Of a stretch of 64,000 nt of DNA, positions 13,601-21,762 are shown in pieces. Made by a program: the position numbers and the translations under genes. The notes under the pieces were generated by a model. That model was not told where the DNA came from, searched no databases, and saw nothing but the letters and a program-made list of their open reading frames with translations. The DNA is from Laccaria trichodermophora (lineage: Eukaryota; Basidiomycota; Agaricomycetes; Agaricales; Hydnangiaceae), in contig JACTVC010000032.1 of NCBI GenBank assembly GCA_018417955.1, positions 124,001-188,000 on the forward strand, given 5' to 3'. Numbering within the stretch: the stretch's first letter is position 1; each line of letters begins with the position of its first letter.

Positions 13601-14117
13601 CTAACGAGGGTGTGGGAGCCTCGAGCGAGACGTGGTCAACGGTTTTCTCACCAGTGTTAGGTTTTAGGTTTACTTGGGAGTTGGAAGGTCTGGAAACTGT
13701 CGTGAGTTGACAGGAACTGTCAATCAGACTTGCCTTATCTAGTTTCTCTGAGCTTCTGCGCTCACGGACTTCATCTTGGTGAAGTCCGCGGTGCCCCCAC
13801 CATTGTGAAACCGAAGGGCTGATCGGGACTTCTCGACGAAGGCGTGAGTGCGAGATGGCGGCGGAGAATATTCGGGGTACGCGAGAGAGTGTTTGTAATG
13901 TGGTGCCGCGAGGCGATACCACGTTGAGAATATCCTGTGACCCAGGAACTGGGGCGCGGTCACCCGGCGCAGGACTCTTGTATCCCGGAGGGGAGGCATA
14001 AGGTTGCCTAGCCGTATAGAAAAGGGGTGACTCCGTCCACATGTAATATATGATGTGGTTGCAAAGTGAGTATCTTTGTTGTGAATGCAACGCTATACAG
14101 AGTAGGGATAAATACAA
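4677..14117 (-). CDS. Giant 3146-residue ORF of unknown function in the LTR retroelement
   Basis: One uninterrupted minus-strand frame fills almost the whole element. The first ATG lies inside the 5' LTR and the frame passes through the LTR end and the primer-binding site. The true start may therefore be downstream; the next clear in-frame Met is near residue 250. I recognise no enzyme domain: no YxDD, no HHCC-DDE integrase, no D-S/T-G protease. Residues about 165-710 hold roughly eleven degenerate copies of LARIPAAFEGN. Residues about 780-1410 hold scattered K/E-SAN phrases, and about 2180-2255 hold near-exact repeats of a KPRDKGHLHDMDV-like unit. Possible metal-binding pairs (C-V-E-C and C-E-V-C) occur near 1940 and 2865. 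Absence of stops over 9.4 kb argues for recent selection or very recent origin. It could be a structural gag-like protein, or an ORF kept open without function. Confidence 0.55.
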   Translation of the reverse strand: MYLSLLCIALHSQQRYSLCNHIIYYMWTESPLFYTARQPYASPPGYKSPAPGDRAPVPGSQDILNVVSPRGTTLQTLSRVPRIFSAAISHSRLRREVPISPSVSQWWGHRGLHQDEVRERRSSEKLDKASLIDSSCQLTTVSRPSNSQVNLKPNTGEKTVDHVSLEAPTPSLARIPAAFEGNGSVSPLPTLARIPAAFDGNNSATTNNGSRLSITPTSSKTQSLPTNTSYAHRSCVKNCRYQDFESWDFPSQTSSMVISPEESPSRHRPNHQPPPFKPGICGRTTSLLYSTKWTTYPFNDDRHRIEFCNSNHSSSHEIVALIRTREKERGVPMTEKPDTEPDFPTHGSPVPSIARIPAAFEGNSSEMTDDNSTSPKPMLVLIPAAFEDLEGRKSPTLTSPQWCEVEPIDDPFSQSNPESPLARNLSTFEGDSAPRLINSPSSSNTPHEDENTIHQTSQVSPMPSIARIVAASEGNDSATMDDDSTPSLSLLARLPAASEDNDLAATGVDSTSSIPSSSRLPSALEGSNSATTDDDWSPSTTLCEDKTAGYQANHVVPRPTLAHKLDDFEGVHPNSTDDHIVPPIFMITRLSATFEEHDPITADNGSQPPKTLTTPKERTLPSNTSYARSSYTRNCQRQALGSRNLLLWTSQAAAFSEKFPFHQCPIIYTSSQLCKGELTVDPVSQSATTPAISLARNLTAFEGDDATRLNVHSSLTTSPLSSLPIDKFRTPTTQTIIVHENSPPRQCPNHPRPPLIRPGGHQQTTPLSYRTRATTLLNWAASKKANSIPVPIEKGANEVLITCKSTNNLRNNVSDSCYSNHDLVTLSMPRREKGKGVAEEEEHALEVALPRGNIPSPLSDHTLPEMHLLSKFRWADPSSNSAAFQRVNQTAVPGKNVTKILTAPESANDSKMTAALKSANLPEATISDNKTWGPSSVSAEQLVTVVAATQGKFRNDEKQASSSSRIRGESDPGTVTVEREDSTEPHVDLWDIGNIVLTYYTLISVLGPALMSPHSLDSLAPERTFPNPRISQNEKRMPTPLEVAALTIAAHKSANYSGPKTPYKTTGKLHSANLNQFAALRAVIHARIKSDEALASPINRIAKEKELERTAEERKDSSLFHMIPWGVKALSPTNRNTVNVSEPAFGGPHYSDVTTLEGIFSSFTVSWNHGNYLNTKTLVKITQEASFTDTNWLAASSAATQSKVLNDKTQVSSCSQVGKEEFWSSGSIKNPPTRMEPVTTPLNHASEFPIFTAAKDASVPGILTLLERTKNCRSEHLVGCSSPDDLCVVVRNSHSEASQMVLTKNQTLQVLVKSLYDQAYTAHRVLLHLTTMISNQITRPLEMELELAKMKKEGVDPQGPPHKEDGLEPLASTVLPSPLPIDCSILIRLSSCPAALIGAKGMHASCRSANKVPTVIRSANNPGPNRTARETFALELSLSVATTQFTRSKSNSPWEVEIKSEDQSEAHPRPVGLVEETLTSSTKLETSNGTERNRLPKAVWANPFIEQILQVLANYIPKQKRDRFLSNYDRPPLSRQLRAPHLDQTELSPTYHKPRHYPTVLLKCFIRNLLTRKECYSSIPRGFIGIVAYLRSQVIKDYWVLTRFSIQCLQVSCWAELQRINGRIQKRRHTREQAQRKRHSHLLINSRIDFETLIEPNRTTLQTESTAFGIWQCQSLASHRLLKGEGFIISKSPPAPTLRPNFAHDPAANRRQSIGRTGDLLVPDFISVHESKSCSVQQSPKPARIIIRPRAPAASHLRKLSLKLRTSYAQRGRETLPTPNHAFLTYHCDVIITGIRLHFISGERAQGQTYSFNKGAFGFTVLDIRLAVNRIHKELSAPWLRVEYHKRPTLCYGSNHSHATYAMNAEINSSKDERESYTRSREADKERYMNLASNTEAKPFDQLFWAGGPTTVTREEFLHDRTRKGATIEPDNSDVRSSLPCVECIYARSKQVLWNCPPSRKRDVIHKVLEDLDPDKIEERDGRCLFMWVTCATQNNLEGSFAAIKRDRVTVKMHKVFDQTKVLPVATYHRVLAFHHDWQRIRRYERRKSKGLSLVSRALGRTSAKTMEPVEDLQTVSKLSVTKFIIEHRELFGRVIFAASARHCNLAVEISAVYTTGFFIHGKAVARARPKDSAKQHTEFMTSNEALIRPSTVTLGTEGQDIMIASSLTIIVASLLPWHVLGGEAVGYPHDPGVTMNKPRDEGCLHDLDVVIDRPRDKKPEVVGYLPDPEVTTDKPRDKGHLHDMDVETDRPQEGELLSKTTDSAEAMKTNVPRTLEIMGYLIAAAPEHDGRIKGCLPWELEITAFSKNPLERNRDEPLDLNPETFPEFREGSSRVWPRNVAAYEMNDRLKHVKARIQTPPLPNIQSTSEPTNEAQPAKLKATGRLLLKGPQASSLDILTGSIRLETAEVSEVKTVFRCRLRPWWIEGMLLNLISLQSPVFDFTIYSKDGKGHSICPDKLLGAAAVSGLFLVSSPIKDYRSHTIVLLLGQKLLQLEWLALKEEVQATSTLAHPMSSNQRPISFETAIHFLNHASPYSMITTPLLDLLSGVVERQQSADSIIILEQTKDARANNLEPEHPIANKSYRLYTSTLNLTPRIRLRQGQPTLVRDLEVTFSHNRSKGVWEVVNKMPQLVDKLPKERCEIHLTNGWGAMPDVTNERIGQVIASGKWTFKSAGIYYEREGDTFIINHAALEWARVLKRVNQQLVAWGAVATVHRSPRHETNSPLDNNSVPIRATAVPSQAAYPTRRWEDAIDSQILEVYTRPLAAEGKHRSPLDSEKAVKDEFSETRMNHQIEMNSLPLNRTDPGEQCHETIPVYLSRFIRFTNIHAPSGTHDAGCSYDSCADGPLRIKQITDNGTNRPCEVCNAYHSSELLCSTSWRKRISLSVPASDSEGKDSLLCCERSLLNVSWAMKVQKGLRRRQGCVEVEEIDNCHLDTWPNGMEEHQKRRYLKESISCFDKYKGYPLKRDLHAALVTPIDRATETVSGCMELHPVSNNPNVAMNEASPSREVPYNESMNDFDRTNSLEPFPLNLMLHKTPVSREFAPVQAAVVAEANGLQLIPRQMFRENDELGRSFWFRKELTKQARRTRLHAPGCRKENERLTCPRLSPFNTAQIQKDVTSAPKALMVRSPSTHKSIHQGLRQP
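7355..7575 (-). repeat. In-frame tandem repeat in the giant ORF (about 115-bp unit)
   Basis: Two adjacent copies, starting near 7373 and 7487 on the plus strand, encode alternating phrases of the type D-K/R-PRDKG-HLHD-D-V and GYLPDPEVTTDKPRD. The sequence CTCGAGG(T/C) recurs at each half unit. Confidence 0.7.
9880..11760 (-). repeat. Dispersed short SAN-type repeats in the giant ORF
   Basis: Near 9,890, 10,946, 11,358, 11,395 and 11,698 the plus strand carries TTCGCGCT or TTCGTGCT followed by a degenerate G/C-rich stretch. In the minus-strand frame these encode phrases such as ALKSANLPEAT and AHKSANYSG. They share the TTCGCGCT core with the repeats at 12.0-13.6 kb. Confidence 0.5.
11990..13620 (-). 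repeat. About eleven degenerate LARIPAAFEGN repeats in the giant ORF
   Basis: Copies near 12,015, 12,335, 12,415, 12,540, 12,620, 12,700, 12,835, 12,955, 13,035, 13,520 and 13,587 share a plus-strand core like TCGAAAGCAGCGGGTATTCG. They are spaced unevenly at about 65-320 bp and are separated by acidic or serine-rich linkers. Confidence 0.7.
13785..13802 (-). other. Primer-binding-site-like sequence next to the 5' LTR
   Basis: One base after the 5' LTR the minus strand reads TGGTGGGGGCACCGCGG. It starts with TGG, the complement of a tRNA CCA end, and could pair with a tRNA ending ..GGTGCCCCCACCA. The tRNA identity is not assigned. Confidence 0.6.
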
Positions 14118-14171
14118 GTAAATACGATGATTCTAAGTCACGCATGGAGTATGTACTACCACACCGTTACA
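13804..14171 (-). repeat. Right LTR (element's 5' LTR)
   Basis: 368 bp, reading identical to 3439-3806. In element orientation it should carry the promoter; the first ATG of the giant ORF lies within it. Confidence 0.95.
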
Positions 14172-14176
14172 CACGG
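14172..14176. repeat. Target site duplication CACGG, right copy
   Basis: Matches 3434-3438 exactly. Removing the element joins ...AATGTCACGG to TGATGAGTG.... Confidence 0.85.
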
Positions 14177-14381
14177 TGATGAGTGAGCGAACGATGACAA
14201 ATTGGATGCGAGTTTGGCAGAGGTGCGTGCATTTACGACGAACAGCCATCTCGGTCCCTCTCCAATGCACCATGATCCACATGTCATGGTGTACTCCAAC
14301 TTGCACATATCACATGTATCATAGATCCAGATAGAGATATATTGATGAAAGTAAAAGATATAAAAAAACATGGTGTGTTTA
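14177..14381. other. Short intergenic stretch
   Basis: Between the LTR element and the stop codon of the next gene (minus strand). I see no gene here; it should contain that gene's 3' untranslated region. Confidence 0.5.
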
Positions 14382-16964
14382 TCATTCCCAGACCGCGTTG
14401 TAGATTTCTTGTAGCAAGGCCGGGCCATTGACAATCCCATCATGCTCTGCCGCCGTGATCACCTTCACCCTCCGAACCATGACTTCGACGATCTGCTCCA
14501 ATGTATATTTTTGCACCTCCTCAAAGGGGTGGGGGAAGAAACGATGGCCATATTTTTCCTGTGAGAGGGCCCGGATGGCCAGGAAGAATATCTGTAGAGA
14601 AGATTAGAAGATGGGGATGGGACAACTGCCAGAAAGGAAAAAGACACATACCGTACCAGCCATTGATCCAACTAGCTCTTCAGTAATGCCGCCAAAATGC
14701 ATGGAAAACCTAAAAGCTGCCTCAGGATGCGTGTGTGGGTCCTGCTTCAGGCTGAAAGGAACCTCCGATGAGAGGACTTGGCGAATGAGTTTGAGGAAAA
14801 AGGCATGCTGGAATGGCCCCTTTCAGATGGGTGAGCCACAAAAGTATTGCAGTATAGAGATAACCCACCCTGGATTCGCCTGGAAGAGTCTTCCAAGCCA
14901 CTTGTGAGTCTTCGACCACTTCTTGAGAGTCTTCAAGCCCTGGGGTGTCGACTAGAAAGCCCTCGAATAATTCAACCAGGGAATTGAGCTTGGGGTCTGG
15001 GAAGCGATTGAGGAGATCTGTCTCGATGGACAGCATGAAGTCTTTCAGTATGGAACTTCGAACAGCACTGTGGGCATCGCGAAGAACATTGTAATAACTA
15101 CCCTCTTTGAGTTGGTGACCATGGTGGCAATCGCTCCAACGGACCGCTAATGAAAAGGCACAACAAATGAGAGAGAAAAAAAACATTGTACAGAATACTT
15201 ACTCAGATCTACCTCCTGATTTCTTGTTTTGCACTTTTCCACGAAGACGGTCCAGGTAGCAAAAATCTCGTCCCGAAAGACGCTCGGGCCCTTGTCCAGT
15301 TCCAATGGAGCCTTTCCCTCGAGAATTAGGCCTTGTAATGTAGAAGCCGACTCATCAATGTAGTCCACAAGACGTGGAGCGTACACGTTGAGAGTTGTTC
15401 TCTAGTCGTAATAAATTGTTTCATCATGAAGGTCATGGTTGAAGTAGAGAACTAGTAACTCACCGACAATGTTAAACCTTTACTGACATTTTTTTCAAAC
15501 ATATTGAGGGATAGACGACCCTGGCTGGCGTGCGGCAACGGCACCACTCTACGGCCCTCATAAACTGCTTTGTCAATAAAAGCCTGAAAGTCTTTCATTG
15601 GTAAATGACCTGTTTTTTGAAGGGGTCAATCACGACCTCAAAAAAGTCAGGTAACTACAAGAAAAAAAGGCTCACGGCCTTGCTGCATGACCTGGACTTC
15701 CAAGTCAGCCATTGTATACTGTTCAGTTTTTCAGCTAGCGCACAATAACAGAAGGACTTGTGCAGTACCTCAAAAATCTTCGCAGTGAGGTACTCTCCTC
15801 CTTCAACTACACAAAAAGTCTCTTTGACCATGAGATTGCCTAGGGTGGGCCTCCATTCTACAACCCCAAGACGTAACCCCTGATAATAAATAATAACTTA
15901 CTAGTCAGAATGGTAGCATTCAAATGTATAGTCAACTCACAGCTCCAATCACATTCTCATTTGGCACTTCTGACTGGTCAGGAGACGGGATTCGTACCCA
16001 GACACGGTCGGTGTCTCTAACACATGTCCCTGGTGTCCCTGGGCTGCCTGCAAAGAGGATGAAGCCAACCTGCCCGTGCTAATATCACGTCAGGTCAGGT
16101 GAAATGGTTGACCGAGCTGGTGATATGGTATTTACGGAGCTCCGGATGTTGGAAAAGACAGGCTGCAAAGTGGAATGAGAAGAGAAGACTGGCGTATGAT
16201 GAAATTGGGACATACAATATACAATGGAATAAACTTCTTGTCTTCGAGGAGGTAACCAACTGCTTTTGTTGTCAATGGCGAGAGGGGTTCACCAAAAACA
16301 TTAGTCTATCATAACTTGTTAGTTCCGTTGTAACAAAAACAAGAACTTGAAGGATCAGGCTCACCTTTGAGAGCGACAGTTCGCCCCCCTCAAACAAATA
16401 CCCATTGACAAAATAACAATCCGAATCTAGCAGCTACTCATATGTTCAGGAGTAGCTTACTAGATAGGAAAATGAATGTAGTACGTACTGAAGTAGGTTC
16501 TACCGTGTATAAAGGGGCAGAAGGGGCTGTTTCTTCCTCGGGCTAGAAAAAATAGGTCTGCCAGATTGAACAAAAATTAATTGAAATTCTTACACCCTCA
16601 ATGCGTGGCCGTTTGCGGATATTTTCCGTCTCTGTCTCTGTTGTCTGCAGTAACATCAAGCAACAACTTAAGGACGTGAAGATCATACCATACTGACCAA
16701 GTCGGTTTCGCGGAAACCCGTGGTCTCAGAACTGCCACGATATGAAAACCCCATAGTATGAGAATACCACGGGGCCACCAGTGGATCATTATAATAGAAC
16801 TCATTGAAGTTAACATCGTACTCTACCGCCGTAGTCTGAGGAATAGAATCTGGGTTGTAGGCGGCCGATGTCTCCTGGAAATGGAGTGGCTGGGACTGTG
16901 GCTGGGACTGCTGCTGGAACCACCCAAGGGTGTCCTGAAGCCCTTGTATTTCGTCAGAGTCCAT
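14382..16964 (-). CDS. Uncharacterised multi-exon protein
   Basis: A consistent chain of about a dozen short exons can be read on the minus strand, starting at MDSDEIQGLQDTLGWF (ATG at 16964) and ending ..LLQEIYNAVWE with a stop at 14382. Phase is kept across the introns I tried, for example a 66-nt intron at about 15.62-15.69 kb and one joining PGESR to HAFFLKLIRQ near 14.85 kb. The N-terminus is glutamine-rich; a basic RKRPRIEG patch follows and may be a nuclear localisation signal. The rest is mixed helical sequence with the phrases DTDRVWVRIPSPDQ, MADLEVQVMQQG and FRFSMHFGGITEELVGSMAG. I recognise no family. The gene starts 805 bp from the divergent gene at 17,769. Confidence 0.65.
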
Positions 16965-17725
16965 TGTGTGGAGGGATGAGGGTGGAGGATGAGGGTGGCG
17001 GCACAAGGGGGATTATATCTGAACTGAACTTCCGACTTAACACAGAATGGATTTTTCGCCAGACAGCACTCACTCGAGGCAAGATGGTAAAAATAGCAAT
17101 CTGGCCCGGCCGCCCACATATGCAGCTTGTTTGGAAGTTGATCTCAGCGAATGGGAGTTGATCTCCGCGCAGCTCTTTCCGCATGAACGGCCCATAGCAG
17201 AACTCGCCAACTGTTCGGTGTGAGATATCTGTCAACGTCAACCAGGTGGAGTTAATGCGGAATTTTAAGAGCACAAAGGAGTTACTTCGGACAAGTTGAT
17301 TCGAACGAAGTAGATTTATCATCACAGAGACAGATCTCGGAAACAGATAGAAGGTGTTTCAACTTCCTCTAGGTCTGTGTCGGCGCCTTGAACATAAATA
17401 TCATTCACTGCAGACACTCTATCACCGCAAGATCACAAGCACCCACCGACCAAAACTTGGCATCCCATCGCTTGATCAGGTGGCACATTACTTCTGAGTC
17501 TATTTTGTATCGACAGTTGCCAGTGGTGGCTTGGTGGGCCAAGTTCAAGGTCTATCGTTTTGCTTCACATGAGTTAGGCAGTTACACACTGACCCCGGGC
17601 CTTTGACAAAATCTGACCCATCTGCCAACTGTCTAGACTCTTGACCGTCAATCAGTAATCAGTCAAGCAGTGACCGCCCGGATCAGATTGAATGAAAGAG
17701 GAAATGTTGTGGGAATCCAAATATC
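16965..17725. other. Intergenic region between divergent genes
   Basis: No supported gene; the overlapping short frames have no recognisable protein. It should contain both 5' flanks. Confidence 0.5.
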
Positions 17726-17732
17726 TATAAAA
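17726..17732 (+). promoter_or_regulatory. TATA box of the 17.77-kb gene
   Basis: TATAAAA lies 37-43 bp before the ATG at 17769, in a spacing usual for a short fungal 5' leader. Confidence 0.5.
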
Positions 17733-17768
17733 CCCACCTAACCCACTCAATACGTTGCAGCATTAGTC

Positions 17769-18340
17769 ATGCTATCTATGATCGTCCCTGTGAAGCCACA
17801 CAATACCGCCCAGTCCCACAACCGGAATGTTTCTCAAACGTCATTCAAGAGCGATGTCTCCACTACAAGCAGGACCTCCACTACAAGCAGGACCTCTGCA
17901 GCAAGCATTGATTTACTCATCCCCCTCCTAAGCACCACTGAGGAGCCTGTGCACTCTGTGGTCTACCGAGATTATCAGGACTTTGCTTATGGGGACGATC
18001 CAGCACACCTTGTAAGTCGTGTAATGTCTTCCAGGGCTATGATTTGATCCTTGCAAAGTTTTGGCAGATGATACCTAACCTGTTTCTTGATAATATCAGT
18101 TCCCAAGAGGAAAGGGAACTCGTCCAAGCGTATTTTAAAGAGTTCTTAGCAGGAACAGCGCTCCGAGACGCATCTGGCCCATCCCTTGTCAAACCGGGCG
18201 TTGCTAAGGCCCACCGTGCCACAATGCAGGAAGCAGAACAGAGACGTTTGATTGATAGCATGTCGAGACGGGCTGGGAAGGAGCTAGAGCTTTGCCTCAA
18301 AGTGCAGAGGGTGCTTTCGCAGAGAGACTGTGCTGCATGA
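17769..18340 (+). CDS. Small uncharacterised protein, two exons
   Basis: Exon 1 (17769-18011) and exon 2 (18068-18340) join in phase over a 56-nt intron that starts GTAAGT and ends GGCAG, giving a protein of about 171 residues. The N-terminus is serine/threonine-rich with a direct 18-bp duplication encoding TTSRTS twice. The C-terminal half is helical and charged (EERELVQAYFKEFL, then EAEQRRLIDSMSRR). No signal peptide, membrane segment or known family is seen. A TATA box lies just upstream. Reading straight through the donor hits a stop after 12 codons, which supports the intron. Confidence 0.65.
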
Positions 18341-18559
18341 CTTGTGAATAAGGTTTATCTTGTGACTTGCTGTAGAAGTGTTGTCCACTGATGCCGCCAT
18401 TTGTAGCCTAGTGCTGTTGGGGATCTGTCTTGTATACATGTTTGTAACTCAGCCGATTTTTTTTAACTTAGACAATAATTTCAGTTCGGAAAAAAGGCAT
18501 GAATAATCAGAATGACTGCTAGCACCTCTATGAAGACAGGTAACGACAAATTGAAAGAG
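18341..18559. other. Convergent intergenic stretch
   Basis: Short AT-rich gap between two genes whose 3' ends face each other; nothing else seen. Confidence 0.5.
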
Positions 18560-21400
18560 TTACTGTGTCAACAACCCCTTTCCTGATTCACGCGTGAGGA
18601 TACAGTCGTGGGCAAGAAAAGCCCTACGGGTAACAAGTATTCCACATGAGCATCTTACCACATATCTCAGAAATTCTTCAAGAGGGACGCCTGGATTTAC
18701 AGTAGCATCGAGCTTTCTGAGCATGTCGAATGCACCATGACGTGGTAGATAGGTTTGGCCGAAGTGGTAGCGAGCTCCCCCTACTTGATGTAAGTCCGGC
18801 ATCGCCTGGGGTGTAGATTTTTTCTTACCGGTCACAGATTGGCAATTATGTGCCCAAAAGGCACGAGAGGAGGAGACAATGCCACAAGAACAAACTGACA
18901 GCAAGGACAGGAAGGAGTCCACAGGAACACCAGGCCGAATGAGAGCATCAATTAAGAGGGACATCGTGTAGAAGGACAACGGTTCTTCTTGAGGTTTCTG
19001 CCAAACTAAAATGCTGGTGAGAGGAAGGTCTGCCGACATCACTCAGATTAGCGTCTGCAGGCATAGAACCAAGAGGGTAAGTACATACGATAAGGAGTCA
19101 CACGTCTGAAGGAACAAGCGGGGAGTTGGGCAGACTTCATGACTTCCTTCAGTTCATCGTCAAAACTTTCCATGTCAAACGTTGTATCATCTGACATCTC
19201 GTCGTCTCCATCTTGCTCTGAGTCAGTTTCCAGGGGTGCCATCGCATCGTTGGGTGCACAAATCTCTGAGATATGGAGAATGGGGGATGGACCATGATCT
19301 CCCTCAACTGGCAGAGGAATCGTCAGCAGGGCGAAATGAAACCTGAAGCCTGCTTGTCACTCACTTCGCCTGGGATAATACTTCACTTTGGTTTGAAGAA
19401 GGCGATGATAATTTTGCAATGGAACTAAACGATGTGTCAAGAAGGGACAGCCACAATCGTAAGCATTTATCAAACTCACCAAGATAAACACATTCGCCTG
19501 TCGCGCATTCAGCAACAAATTGACTCTTATATGGCCCACTTGAGGGCATGTAAACGGCAGCCTCTCGATTGATCATATCGTCGGAGACAAGGGAACAAAA
19601 ACAAAATGGATTTTGAAAATGGTACCTGGAGCGATGGTAAGAGAAGAGGGCGGGGGCGATACAACCCTTATAGTGGTCAACAGGCCTGTAGTAGATTCTG
19701 TGAGATTATCTCGTTCCAAGAAGCCGGACTTGACTTACCAGAAAAAGGGTCGGAGCTCCCTGTTTACACAATCATAGTAAGATATGTAACCAGGTTTCTC
19801 GGTGGTGCCAAGATTGCGAAAAAAGATCTGGATGGGAATGGGTTGGTGAGAAAAGTCGATTGAATCCATGTAGACGGCTTGAAGCTTGAGAGCTGTCGAG
19901 GAGAATGGAATTTGAGTGAAACTATTGGGACTTTATATATACCAAGCATTCGTATCACACAAGGGACGATGTCAATGATGCCTTTCGACTCTCCAGTGCG
20001 TGATCCAATCGTGAACTTCGTCACATGACATTTCTAACATCCAGGCCAGCAGTGGTTTGGCGGTCGGGTGGGACCAGATAGGAGCTGATGATGACCTGAG
20101 CTGCGGCCTCAAGATGCCTGGGCCAGAGTCTCGAGGCAAAAAGGAGGGCAACAAGGAAGTGGTCCTTGACTCTGTGCGTTTCGTCAATGCTGATATACTC
20201 GAACAACAAAAACTTCTTCAAGGCGGATTTTTTGGGCCTGTTCAAGTCTTTGATGTTCCTGTTAGCATTAAGACATTGAAATTGGGTGTCCAGCCAGTCC
20301 TGAAGTGTGGATTTTGGGACTACAATGAGATTTGGGCTAGAGATGTCGCGATCGACACATACTTCCTTGTTAAATAACCAGTTGTTTAAATTTAAACCTT
20401 CTCAGCTGCTCTCCCAGCGTCCGCCTGGTCTTTGAGGGAGAGTGTGAGTGAACGTGACTTGAAATACGTGCCCTGGCGGCGGCATCCCTGTTTGTGTTGA
20501 CTTCCGATTTCTTAGGTGCACGAGTGCGGGATATGACACTAGAGAACCACGTTGACGCAGACTGTAAAGGTGTTCCTGCAATAAAGTGTAAGATAAAAAA
20601 TCCAGTGTAATATGGGATGAGTGGGTCCTCAGAGTCACCTTCATTGTCGCTCTCCAACAGTCACTTCATAGATATTCATGAGATCATCTTCCCATCTCCT
20701 GCCCATCTTTCTTCTCTTTCGCTTTCGTCGGGTTCTTCTCTCAATTTCATTCCCTGGCGAGGCCTTGTTATCGCCATCATCGCCGTCATCATCCAAAATC
20801 CATGCTCGTATACTTTTCGTCCAACCCACCCTTCGTACCTTTCGTAGAATGGTAGTGAAGAATGCAAGCTCATCCCAAGGGATGGCCTTCTCCAGAACCT
20901 CTATTGTTGCGGCCAGAACCTCTAGTGTTGCGGCGTGCTTCGGATTGGTGGAAAGGAAGGTGAAAAGGATTGTCAGATAGGATTGAGCTTGATCAAGCGA
21001 ATTGCGAAGCCGTGCGTGTTGAATGCCACAGCAGGCACATAGCCGCTGGATGGGGACAAGGTAGCATGTGGGAATGTGGGAGTTGAGATATTGTAGCAGC
21101 GATAGAAGGCGAACCCTGCATACATAACATGATGATCAGAAACGATATGTGGGGGTAGGTTGATCACAAACCTTCAAAGACCTTTGAGACCTGACTGAGA
21201 ACAGAGACCAACAGCTACCCTACCTCCTCGGAGAGCGATTCTGGCGATCTCAAGCTGAGCCGACGTTGTTTTGGAGTAGGAAAGAGCGGAGAATACCAAA
21301 TGACTCTGTTGTCACTGGTCGTCCAGGAAGTGGAATTGGCATCAGCTCTGCTGCAGCTGAACTACAAAGTTGAGATTCATAGTCAGTGGATGAAGAGAAA
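18560..21400 (-). CDS. Uncharacterised multi-exon protein with two C-terminal C-x-C...H-x-C modules
   Basis: Coding-like exons run from about 21.4 kb to the stop at 18560. Early exons are helical (LDQAQSYLTILFTFLSTN, IEVLEKAIPWDELAFF). Then comes an acidic-to-basic stretch ending RTRRKRKRRKMGRR, then LIVVPKSTLQDWLD and YISIDETHRVKDH, then a segment with PGYISYYDCVNREL and ECATGECVYL, and an acidic linker. The last exon (18560-19042) has two copies of one module, PGVP..F......CSCG.....RAF.AH.C, probably metal-binding. Start and several borders are uncertain. The VPKSTLQDW and DETHRVKD phrases resemble SNF2 helicase motifs, but no P-loop was found, so no function is assigned. It might be two genes. 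Confidence 0.5.
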
Positions 21401-21762
21401 GGTAAACAAGAACCTCATACATAACCTTATCACTATGATTCCTATCCGCCAGCCTCAGAGCGGCCAAATTGATATTGTCCGAAAAGTTGAAAAGTTGGCG
21501 AGTTGTTCAAGAGTAGCTTTCTTTGATACTCTGACTCCTAAATCCTGCGGTGAAAAGAAGGTTGTGGATTGGCCACGTACCGCTAAACGTCACGTCGGCG
21601 CATCACTGGGATAATAGGTCGAAAAGCCTCAATAACATCTGGTCGTACAGGACAGTCTGAGCAGTTGGTGCCAGGTTGCCAGTCCTCCGGGAGAGTAGGG
21701 TATGTACCAGAGATGTGGTCGCCGATCGAAGAGGATGGCAGGGACGGCCCGGGTGTAGTGGA

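Larger units (their letters stand above)
3439..14171 (-). mobile_element. Complete LTR retroelement, apparently non-autonomous, with giant ORF
   Basis: The element is 10,733 bp, bounded by two 368-bp LTRs that read as identical and by a 5-bp CACGG duplication. In its own orientation (minus strand) the LTR runs TGTAACGG...TTTCACA. A primer-binding-like site follows the 5' LTR and a G-rich tract precedes the 3' LTR. Identical LTRs imply recent insertion. The interior has one 3146-codon frame and no recognisable reverse transcriptase, RNase H, protease or integrase on either strand. I therefore infer a large non-autonomous element mobilised in trans by a Ty3- or Ty1-type relative elsewhere; the superfamily cannot be assigned without RT. 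Confidence 0.9.

Noticed and set aside
4780..13710. Numerous 60-144 codon frames on the plus strand inside the LTR element
   Set aside because: They lie opposite one continuous 3146-codon frame and show no family features; they are antisense shadows.
4677..14117. Reading the giant ORF as a normal gag-pol polyprotein
   Set aside because: Reading the whole translation I found none of the diagnostic RT, protease, RNase H or integrase residues.
20100..20400. SNF2 helicase call for the 18.6-21.4 kb gene
   Set aside because: VPKSTLQDW and DETHRVKD resemble motifs Ia and II, but no P-loop or C-terminal helicase block was found; kept only as a remark.
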